Below are positions 7,922 through 14,723 of a stretch of DNA of 64,000 nucleotides, in pieces. Numbering within the stretch: position 1 is the stretch's first letter; the number at the start of each line of letters is the position of its first letter. Under the pieces are notes generated by a model. It had not been told where the DNA came from. It made no database searches and saw only the letters and a program-made list of their open reading frames with translations. Made by a program: the position numbers and the translations under genes. The stretch covers positions 1,798,001 to 1,862,000 of the forward strand of contig NZ_CP023344.1 of the NCBI RefSeq assembly GCF_002310495.1. The letters run 5' to 3'. This stretch comes from Nibricoccus aquaticus (GTDB lineage Bacteria; Verrucomicrobiota; Verrucomicrobiia; Opitutales; Opitutaceae).

Positions 7922-8432
7922 GGAATGTGAATGAAGGTAAATGCAGCGCCTTGTACGTTCCCGCCACCGACCGCCCCGAAACCTCTGCCAGATTTTCGAT
8001 CGTCGCCCGGCGATAGTAATATCCTTCGATGAGCCGTCGCTGCTCCACCGGGAGATCCGCGAGACAATTTTCCAGATGCTGCAATCGACACTCCAACGCC
8101 GGAAGCAACTGCTCACGACGCTCTTCAATTTGGTCGGCAAGCCCGCTAGCGAGCAAAGCCTGCCAGCGTTGACGGCGCTCGATCCACTGCCGCGCTTTGT
8201 TCAGCGCGAAGCGACAAGCCCACGGCGTAAACGGCTGCGCCGCGTCGTAGGCATCGAATTTTTCCCACAACGCGATGGCTGTTTGTTGCACGATGTCCTC
8301 CGCATCGGCGGTGCTTGGGACAAGCGCACCCACGTAGCGGAAAATCTCTTTCTCGCTCCGAAGGAATAACGAAAGAAACCGCTGCTGTTTAGCGGTCGAA
8401 TGATCCTTGGGCCGTGCAGGTCCTTGCATCAT
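7884..8432 (-). CDS. ECF sigma factor, planctomycete/verrucomicrobial type, aberrant C-terminus
   Basis: RNA polymerase sigma-70 family protein of 182 residues. Region 2 is clear (QQRFLSLFLRSEKEIFRYVGALVPSTADAEDIVQQTAIALWEKFDAYD, then FTPWACRFALNKARQW), followed by a linker and region 4 (CLADLPVEQRRLIEGYYYRRATIENLAEVSGRSVAGTYKAL). In relatives the recognition helix continues with SRIRRALLxC; here it breaks off after TYKAL into HLPSFTFHEKPP, which reads out of frame over the yqjD start. So the last part of region 4 is missing or replaced. The ATG has GGAAG about 8 bases upstream. With the two broken genes downstream this suggests a decaying stress operon. Confidence 0.82.
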   Translation of the reverse strand: MMQGPARPKDHSTAKQQRFLSLFLRSEKEIFRYVGALVPSTADAEDIVQQTAIALWEKFDAYDAAQPFTPWACRFALNKARQWIERRQRWQALLASGLADQIEERREQLLPALECRLQHLENCLADLPVEQRRLIEGYYYRRATIENLAEVSGRSVAGTYKALHLPSFTFHEKPPRYRTLLH

Positions 8433-8544
8433 AGATTACTTCCGACAAGCGCTTCGTTTTGGACAAAATAGTCGCCGGAAATATGAAATCAGCCGCGGCT
8501 TTGCCCCACGAATTTAGCGGTGATCTCGTGCTTTCCGGGGCGCG

Positions 8545-10233
8545 TCACTTCCCCACGCCCCAGTCAAATACCAGCAACGACACGCCCTGCCGTGGCAGCG
8601 CAAACCCAAGCGCCGCTTCGCCGTTCTTCACATCCACGGCAGAAACATCGCCCACCGTCGTCAACTGACTCTCCTTCTCCAGCTGAGCGTATTGCTCCTG
8701 CGTCGGCGCGATCGGCGAACCCATGCGCTTCCACGTCCCGTACGAGTTGCTGTGCATCTCATCCACGCCGTAATGCGTCACCAGCGCCCCGTGCACATCC
8801 GCCGGAAACCCCGCGACCTTCAACGCCACAGCAGCATCCGCCCCGGCCAAGTCGTCGTCATGATAATGCCACACCATCACCGCGATCTTCGTTTTCTCCA
8901 CGCTCGCAAACGCCGCCACATCCGGCCGCTCGCGCACACCCGCCTTCACCATCACATCGAGCGGTACTTCCGCTGAACTCGTCGTCGCGACGCGCTCTCC
9001 GCCCATCTTCGAAAACATCCGGAAAACATTCAGCACCGGCAGATCGACACCATTCGTCGCCAGCGCACGAAAGCCCGCGAACCACGGCTGATCTTCAAAC
9101 TCAAACGCCCACGTCACCGCGCCCTCGAAGTTCACGCCATGCTTGTCCGCGAGTAGATGCTTCCGCGCAAAACTAGCCGCCGTGTAACTCGAATACATCG
9201 TGCCGTTGCGATAACCATTCTGCGGACTCTGACACGCCGCGCACCCTTCCGGATCGGATTCACCGATAATGATCGGCCGGTCCTTCAGCGCCGTGAACGC
9301 CGCGATTTTTCCGAACCCCCGATCAATCGCCGTCAGATGATTCGAGATGCCCATGCGCACATGCCCGTCGACAAACACCGGCGAACCTTTCGCGTGAAAC
9401 GCCAGAAAGTCCGTCGGCGTCCCCACCTTGCCCGTCGCATAATTTTTCCCACTCGAGACGTGCTTCAGAAAATCGTCCATGAACTTCCCGCCGCTGCCCG
9501 CCGAGTGCGGCCCGCCGACCTTCGCCGTCGGCAGCGCCTTCCGCACGCCGTCGATCGCATAGTCGTGCGTCTTGTACCACTCCTCCGGCGTGCCCTTCCA
9601 ATAATGGCCGTTCGCCTCGTTCCACACTTCCCAATACCACTGCTCCACTTCCTCCTTACCATACCGCTCCACGCAGTGCTTCACCCATTGGTAAACCAGC
9701 TCACGCCACTTGTCGTAGTCCTTTGGCGGATAAGCCCAGCCCGTGATGATATTCTCGTACGGCAACCCCGGACGCCACTCATGCCGGTAAGGTTCCGGAT
9801 GCGTTGACAGCGCCTGCGGCATGAACCCGATCTGCGCAAACGGCCGCACGCCACGCCCAACATAAGAATCGAAAATCAAATCCACCACTCGCCAGTCGTA
9901 CACCGGCTTCCCCTGCGCATCCTCCGTATAAATATTCGTGCTCCCCCACTTCAGCGCCGGCGTCCCGTCACCGCTCGTGAGCAGATTATGCGTGCGAAAG
10001 AAAACCTGCTGCGGCTTCAGCTCGCCGAGATGCTTCAGCAACTTCTGCCCATCCTTCATCGTCGCATAGTTCGGTTCGTCAGCGCCGAAGAAACGCCACA
10101 CAGGCTTCAACTCTCCCACTTGTTTCGCCGCATCCACCTGAATCGAAACCGGAAACGCCTCCGCCGCCCGCGCGACCGAAGTCATCAAAGCTGCCGCCAC
10201 CAACACACACGCCAACATCGAGGGTATTTTCAT
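8545..10233 (-). CDS. beta-xylosidase-like glycoside hydrolase, GH39
   Basis: Secreted enzyme of 562 residues predicted to remove xylose from the non-reducing end of xylo-oligosaccharides. ATG 10233 is chosen because a signal peptide begins there (MKIPSMLACVLVAAALMTSVARA) with a GAGGG ribosome site just upstream; a longer frame exists but reads repeat-like sequence. The barrel shows the acid/base motif WYWEVWNEANGHYWKG and the nucleophile motif RPIIIGESDPEGC, both as in GH39. A C-terminal beta-sandwich (about 440-562) follows. It lies alone between the sigma module and a TonB receptor gene. Other GH39 specificities (for example iduronidase) are possible; the xylan-rich window supports xylosidase. 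Confidence 0.88.
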   Translation of the reverse strand: MKIPSMLACVLVAAALMTSVARAAEAFPVSIQVDAAKQVGELKPVWRFFGADEPNYATMKDGQKLLKHLGELKPQQVFFRTHNLLTSGDGTPALKWGSTNIYTEDAQGKPVYDWRVVDLIFDSYVGRGVRPFAQIGFMPQALSTHPEPYRHEWRPGLPYENIITGWAYPPKDYDKWRELVYQWVKHCVERYGKEEVEQWYWEVWNEANGHYWKGTPEEWYKTHDYAIDGVRKALPTAKVGGPHSAGSGGKFMDDFLKHVSSGKNYATGKVGTPTDFLAFHAKGSPVFVDGHVRMGISNHLTAIDRGFGKIAAFTALKDRPIIIGESDPEGCAACQSPQNGYRNGTMYSSYTAASFARKHLLADKHGVNFEGAVTWAFEFEDQPWFAGFRALATNGVDLPVLNVFRMFSKMGGERVATTSSAEVPLDVMVKAGVRERPDVAAFASVEKTKIAVMVWHYHDDDLAGADAAVALKVAGFPADVHGALVTHYGVDEMHSNSYGTWKRMGSPIAPTQEQYAQLEKESQLTTVGDVSAVDVKNGEAALGFALPRQGVSLLVFDWGVGK

Positions 10234-10306
10234 GGGGACGCCCTCACCCAAACTCTCCGACTTCACCACCGCAACCCACCCGAACTGTAAGCCAACCAAA
10301 CACCCC

Positions 10307-10343
10307 AATCCTGTTCATCCTGAAAATCCTGTCCAAAATTCCG
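10307..10343 (+). repeat. oriented intergenic repeat, family A copy 2
   Basis: AATCCTGTTCATCCTGAA followed by AATCCTGTCCAAAATTCCG. Same orientation as the other copies although both flanking genes are on the minus strand. It is followed by the second three-hairpin element. Confidence 0.65.
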
Positions 10344-10347
10344 TCAC

Positions 10348-10458
10348 CCCGGCGCGCGATTAGCGCGCCCCTCCGCTCGGTCGGCGTAGGCGATCAGCCG
10401 AAGCCAAATCTCCAATTTTCGGCCTTTGGCCGAAACCTTTTAGTGGTCAAAAATTCCG
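10348..10458. repeat. three-hairpin intergenic element, copy 2
   Basis: GGCGCGC-GATTA-GCGCGCC (10351-10369), a middle stem TCGGC...GCCGA, and TTTCGGCC-TTT-GGCCGAAA (10417-10435), then GTCAAAAATTCCG. Compared with the copy at 2157, the first stem is unchanged with one loop change, and the third stem has paired compensatory changes, which argues for a selected structure. Confidence 0.65.
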
Positions 10459-10494
10459 CCTCTGCCTCTGGCATCTGCGCGCTCGCTCGCGCTC

Positions 10495-12579
10495 CTACCA
10501 CGCCACCCGCACGCCACCTCGCACCCACCGCGGCGCATCGTACGTCAGCAACCCTGTCGCACTCCGGCTCGTCACGACGTCCTCATCAAAAACATTCTCC
10601 ACCGCCGCAAACACCGTCAGCCTCAGCCCCGCCCGTCTTCCTTCCCTCGCACGCACTCTCCACGATTTCTCCACCCGCAAATCCACCGTCACCGCCTCTC
10701 TCAACACCAGCGCGTTCTCATCATCCTCAAACTGCTCGCTCGTGTAGCGCCCCGCCACCCGCACGTTCAGCCCGCCCGGCGCCCTCCAATCAACCGACGC
10801 CGTCGCCTTATGCTCCGGCGCCTGCGCCAACCGCTTCCCCACGAGCGACGCCTGCGCCCGCGCCTCCGTCACTTCCGCGTCGCTCCACAAATACCCCGCC
10901 CGCAACTCCAGCGCCTCCACCACCCGCCAGCCCGCGCCCAACTCTACCCCACTCACCCGCACCGTATCCAGATTCTGGCGCTGCCGCGTCGTCAGCGCCG
11001 GATTCGTGCTCAACGTCACATTCCCCACCGCATCCTCCAGCTCATTCCAAAACCCCGTCGCCTCCAGCCGCCACGCTCCGCGCGTAAACTCTGTTCCCAC
11101 TTCCCCGCCCGTCAGCGTCTCCCTTTTCAAGTCCGCATTCGCGAGCGTGTTCACCGTCCCCACGCGAAACGGCCGGTAATACTCATTCAACGTCGGCACC
11201 CGGAACGCCCGATAAACCGCCCCGCGCACCCGCCACGCCTCACTCGCTTTCCACACCAGCCCCGCGCGCGGACTCAGCTCCATCCCCGCCTGCGTCGCAA
11301 AATTTTCCTCCGCCACCACCGCGCCGCTCGCCCGCGCCACTTCCCTCAAACGCCCGTCCGCATTCTCCCAAAAATCCGCCCGCACATCGACCGACGCCCG
11401 CCACCGCTCCGCAATCCGCCGGTCATGATGCACAAACGCTCCCGCAAAAATCTGCTCCCCACCCGCAAATCTCCGCCGCGACAACTGCCCCGCCTGAAAC
11501 AAAAAATCCTCCCGCGTCTCCCCTTCCACCCAGCGCACATCCCCACCCACCGCCATGCTCGCCACATCGCTGTCCTTCCACGTCACGCTCGCCGAAGTCC
11601 CCGCCGCCGTCGCCGGAACCTCAAACTGATCATTCGCCGGCGTCTCTGCACTCCGCGTCGCATTCACCGTCGTGAAAAAACTCTCGAAGCTCTGCCGCTG
11701 CCCATACGCCACCGCCGCCCAACTCAACCCCGGCCTCGGCTCTCCCTCTATCGCCGCCGACACAAACCCCGCCCGCGTCGCATTCCCCTGCATCGCCGTC
11801 CCATTCCCCCGCTCCTCCTCGAAAAACCGCCCCGTCACATTCGCCCGCACGTGTTCACTCACCGCCCCACTCCACGCCACCCGCGCCGTCCGATGCTCCG
11901 ACGACAACGCCCGGTCCACCGCGCCACGATCCGCCTCCTTCAACGCATAAAACCCTTCCGTCGAAAACGCCTCCACATCCACCCGCAAAAATCCCCCGCC
12001 CACGGCTCGCGTCACCGCAGCCTCTCCGCGCCACATCTCAAAACCCCCAAACTCCGCGCGCACTTCCTGCCTCTCCGTCTCCACGGCCACACTCTCGAGC
12101 GCCACCACCCCGCTGAGCGCCGCGCTCCCCCATACACTCGAGCCGCCGCCACTCACGATCTGAGCGCCACCGAGCGACATCCGCGGCACCGCACTCCAGC
12201 TCACCCATCCGCCAAACGGATCGTTGAGCGGCACGCCATCGAGCAACACCAGCGACCGGCTCGCTCCACTCGGCCCGATCCCGCGCAAAGAAACACCCTG
12301 CGCCGTCGGATTCGCCGCCACACTGCTCGTCCGCCGAAAAAGCCCGAACGCCGTCTCCTCTCGCAACGCCACATCCACGCCCATTGCTACGCGCAACCGC
12401 TCCCCATCCACCACCCGCACCGCCAGCGGCACTTCATCCATCATCTGCGGTGCCCGCGAAGCGGATACGACCAACCTCGATAACACCTCCACCTCCTGCG
12501 CCCGCACCGCCCTGCCACCGCCCTGCAAAATCACCCCGGCCACCACGACGGCCGGAAACCCCCACTCACGAAACTTCAT
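10495..12579 (-). CDS. TonB-dependent outer-membrane receptor (BtuB/CirA-size)
   Basis: Outer-membrane receptor of 694 residues. ATG 12579 begins a signal peptide (MKFREWGFPAVVVAGVILQGGGRAVRAQ); the plug follows with SRLVVSASRAPQMMDEVPLAVRVVDGERL and TAQGVSLRGIGPSGASRSLVLLDGVPLNDPFGGWVSW, then a 22-stranded barrel ending in the aromatic-rich APRWVRGGVRVAW. This is the size of vitamin B12, siderophore or copper-type receptors, not the roughly 1000-residue sugar receptors. Nothing next to it identifies the ligand, and I could not make a cobalamin riboswitch from its leader. A 21-base palindrome lies about 165 bases upstream (12745-12765). Confidence 0.88.
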   Translation of the reverse strand: MKFREWGFPAVVVAGVILQGGGRAVRAQEVEVLSRLVVSASRAPQMMDEVPLAVRVVDGERLRVAMGVDVALREETAFGLFRRTSSVAANPTAQGVSLRGIGPSGASRSLVLLDGVPLNDPFGGWVSWSAVPRMSLGGAQIVSGGGSSVWGSAALSGVVALESVAVETERQEVRAEFGGFEMWRGEAAVTRAVGGGFLRVDVEAFSTEGFYALKEADRGAVDRALSSEHRTARVAWSGAVSEHVRANVTGRFFEEERGNGTAMQGNATRAGFVSAAIEGEPRPGLSWAAVAYGQRQSFESFFTTVNATRSAETPANDQFEVPATAAGTSASVTWKDSDVASMAVGGDVRWVEGETREDFLFQAGQLSRRRFAGGEQIFAGAFVHHDRRIAERWRASVDVRADFWENADGRLREVARASGAVVAEENFATQAGMELSPRAGLVWKASEAWRVRGAVYRAFRVPTLNEYYRPFRVGTVNTLANADLKRETLTGGEVGTEFTRGAWRLEATGFWNELEDAVGNVTLSTNPALTTRQRQNLDTVRVSGVELGAGWRVVEALELRAGYLWSDAEVTEARAQASLVGKRLAQAPEHKATASVDWRAPGGLNVRVAGRYTSEQFEDDENALVLREAVTVDLRVEKSWRVRAREGRRAGLRLTVFAAVENVFDEDVVTSRSATGLLTYDAPRWVRGGVRVAW

Positions 12580-12690
12580 AAGAGAAAAGCGACGCACCCC
12601 GCACCTTCCCCCAAACCCCGCCCCACGTGAAGCCACCACTGACCGATTTCCCCAAAGATTCCTCTTCCAGTCAGACCCCACCCCCTCCCT

Positions 12691-12716
12691 GTAGGGCTCG
12701 ACCTCGCGTCGATGCC
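12691..12716 (+). repeat. REP-like hairpin with GTAG head, class 1
   Basis: GTAG, then GGC-TCGAC-CTCGC-GTCGA-T-GCC. The copy at 44244 has the same layout and bulged T with a different but still paired inner stem. Confidence 0.6.
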
Positions 12717-12744
12717 TCCGCGCCAGCCTCCAGCCCCCCAGTCA

Positions 12745-12765
12745 ATGTAACGTATTACGCTACAT
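12745..12765. promoter_or_regulatory. palindrome upstream of TonB receptor, candidate operator
   Basis: Two 10-base arms, ATGTAACGTA and (read on the other strand) ATGTAGCGTA, around a single central T: one mismatch in ten. It is AT-rich within a very C-rich region, which suits a dimeric repressor site for the minus-strand receptor gene. Regulator unknown. Confidence 0.45.
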
Positions 12766-13136
12766 CCCCCTCCTCCGCTCCTCCCCACCAATCCTCCCCA
12801 ACGTCATCCTCCGCCTCGTCTATCCCTCCGCTCTTCCGCCTCCTCCGCTTCTCAGCCTTCTCCCCCATCGTCACCACCCGCGCACCAGATCCTTCGCGTA
12901 ACACGCGCACACCTACACTCACCTCTCGCGCGTTTCACTCACTGCATTTCGCCCGCGCCCGCGCGAAAAAAAATCCTCGGCACCGTCCGCATATCCCGTT
13001 GTCCTCAGCGCAGGTCGCACACGCGAGCCCGGTCCCGAACGAGCAAGTCCTCTTCTCTTCGACCGTGGTGCGTTTCTCTTCGCTCCCGTGTGCGCGGCCG
13101 GTCGGGGCGTCCGCCGTCTATGCGCGCGGATGCCGT

Positions 13137-13155
13137 CACGGTGCTTTTCACCGTG
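13137..13155 (+). other. hairpin before the mannosylfructose synthase start
   Basis: CACGGTG-CTTTT-CACCGTG, a perfect 7-base stem. It is followed by GTCAAAAAACTCCG and then the first possible start codon at 13172. It may be a leader structure or one more repeat-family member. Confidence 0.4.
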
Positions 13156-13210
13156 CAGTCAAAAAACTCCGATGTCCGCCTCCGGGCCGGGCGTCAGTCC
13201 ACGCCAGCAC

Positions 13211-14548
13211 ATGAACCAGCTCTCAATCGAATCCACCCTGCCTCGCATCGGCATGGTCTCCACTCACGGCTACGTCGCCGCCATCCCGCCCCTCGGCGCA
13301 GCCGACACCGGCGGCCAGGTCGTCTACGTCATCGAACTCTCCAAGAAACTCGCCCAGCTCGGCTTCGAGGTCGACATCTGGACCCGCCGTTTCGAAGACC
13401 AGCCCGAGATCGACATCGTCAACGAACGCGTCCGCGTCATCCGCGTCCCCTGCGGCGGCAAAAAATTCATCGGCAAGGAATACCTCGTCGATCACCTCCC
13501 GGAGTGGTCCGAAAACGCCCTCCGCTTCATCGCGAAGCACGGCCTCAAATATCACTTCTTCAACTCCCACTACTGGGACGCCGGCGTCGCCACCCAACGC
13601 CTCGCCGAAGCCCTCGACGTCCCCCACATCCACACGCCCCATTCCCTCGGCCTATGGAAAAAGCAGCTCATGGAAAAAGACTTTCCCGATGACGCCGCCG
13701 CCCTCGAAAAAAAGTACAACTTCGCCGAACGCATCCGCCAGGAAACCCTTCTCTACCGCTCCTGCGAAGCCGTGGTCGCCACCACCCCGCCCCAGCTCGA
13801 CCTCATCACCCACGACTACGGCACCGTCACCGAAAACGCCCACATGATTCCCCCGGGCTACGACGACAACCGCTTCTACCCCGTCTCCGCCGCCTCCCGG
13901 AAATCCATCCGCCAGCGCCTCGGCTTCGAAGGTCAGGTCGTCCTCGCCCTCGGCCGCCTCGCCCGCAACAAAGGCTACGACCTCCTCGTCGAGTCCTTCG
14001 CCCTCGTCGCCACGCGCATCCCCGATGCGATCCTCCACCTCGCCGTCGGTGGCGAAAAACTGAATACCAACGAGCAGACCATCCTCGACGAACTCAAAGC
14101 CCAGGTCGCCCGCCTCGGCCTCGAATCCCGCGTCAAGTTCGGCGGCTTCGTCTCCGAAGCCGATCTCCCCGACTACTACCGCGCCGCCGACATCTTCGTC
14201 CTCTGCAGCCGCTACGAACCCTTCGGCATGACCGCCATCGAAGCCATGGCCTGCGGCGCGCCCACCGTCGTCACGACACAAGGCGGCCTCTTCCGCGCCA
14301 TCTCCTTCGGCCGCCACGCCCTCTACGGCGACCCCTTCGACCGCGAAGACCTCGGCATCATGATCGTGAAACCCCTCCGCCACCCACGACTCGCCGCCCG
14401 CCTCTCCCGCATGGGCGCGCACAAAGCCCGCAGCCTCTTTACCTGGACCGGCATCGCTCAACAACTCATCAGCCTCGTCGAAGAACGCGTCTCCGCCGCT
14501 TCTTTCACCGACACCGAATGGGACGAACCCTGGAACGACGGCGACTAA
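13211..14548 (+). CDS. mfpsA: mannosylfructose-phosphate synthase (GT4)
   Basis: Cytoplasmic glycosyltransferase of 445 residues. The family joins GDP-mannose and fructose 6-phosphate to make mannosylfructose 6-phosphate, precursor of a non-reducing compatible solute. The N-terminus (IGMVSTHGYVAAIPPLGAAD then TGGQVVYVIELSKKLAQLG), FNSHYWDAGVATQRL, HTPHSLGLWKKQ, the GT-B motif SRYEPFGMTAIEAMACGAPT and the ending MGAHKARSLFTWTGIAQQL...WNDGD fit the Agrobacterium enzyme as I remember it better than sucrose-phosphate synthases. ATG 13211 matches the family N-terminus; ATG 13172 would add 13 residues. The next gene is the matching phosphatase, 175 bases on. Sucrose-phosphate synthase is the alternative. 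Confidence 0.85.
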   Translation: MNQLSIESTLPRIGMVSTHGYVAAIPPLGAADTGGQVVYVIELSKKLAQLGFEVDIWTRRFEDQPEIDIVNERVRVIRVPCGGKKFIGKEYLVDHLPEWSENALRFIAKHGLKYHFFNSHYWDAGVATQRLAEALDVPHIHTPHSLGLWKKQLMEKDFPDDAAALEKKYNFAERIRQETLLYRSCEAVVATTPPQLDLITHDYGTVTENAHMIPPGYDDNRFYPVSAASRKSIRQRLGFEGQVVLALGRLARNKGYDLLVESFALVATRIPDAILHLAVGGEKLNTNEQTILDELKAQVARLGLESRVKFGGFVSEADLPDYYRAADIFVLCSRYEPFGMTAIEAMACGAPTVVTTQGGLFRAISFGRHALYGDPFDREDLGIMIVKPLRHPRLAARLSRMGAHKARSLFTWTGIAQQLISLVEERVSAASFTDTEWDEPWNDGD

Positions 14549-14564
14549 GACTCCCCCTCTTCCT

Positions 14565-14589
14565 GTAGCCGCGCTGCCCGCAGCGCGGC
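14565..14589 (+). repeat. REP-like hairpin with GTAG head, class 3
   Basis: GTAG overlapping a perfect stem GCCGCGCTG-CCCG-CAGCGCGGC, 17 bases after the synthase stop. It may weaken read-through into the phosphatase gene. Confidence 0.6.
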
Positions 14590-14650
14590 CTCCGTCCTCC
14601 AACAATCACTCCTAATCCCAAACCGCCGGACAACCTACGCATACCGTCAC

Positions 14651-14702
14651 GCCTCTGTGTCCTCCGTGTCCGCGCTCCGTGCCCTCTGTGGCCAAAGTAA
14701 CC
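14651..14702 (+). repeat. oriented intergenic repeat, family B copy 3
   Basis: Units CTCTGTGT, CCTCCGTGT, CGCGCTCCGTGC, CCTCTGTGG followed by CCAAAGTAACC, directly before the phosphatase-glycosidase start. Confidence 0.6.
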
Positions 14703-14723
14703 TTCGCCCAATCCCAGCTTCCC

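Larger units (their letters stand above)
12580..13171. other. long divergent intergenic region
   Basis: About 590 bases between the TonB receptor (minus) and the mannosylfructose synthase (plus). Cytosine-rich and without a believable gene. It holds a REP-like hairpin (12691-12716), a near-perfect palindrome (12745-12765) and a hairpin (13137-13155) followed by GTCAAAAAACTCCG, the same tail that ends the oriented repeats. Confidence 0.6.

Noticed and set aside
10810-12483. Long plus-strand frame antisense to the TonB receptor
   Set aside because: Arg/Pro/His-rich translation without domains, an expected by-product of GC-rich codon use on the other strand.
12580-12780. Possible cobalamin riboswitch before the BtuB-sized receptor
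   Set aside because: Only scattered matches such as GCCACCACTG appear, and they are on the strand opposite to the receptor gene; the conserved core could not be built.
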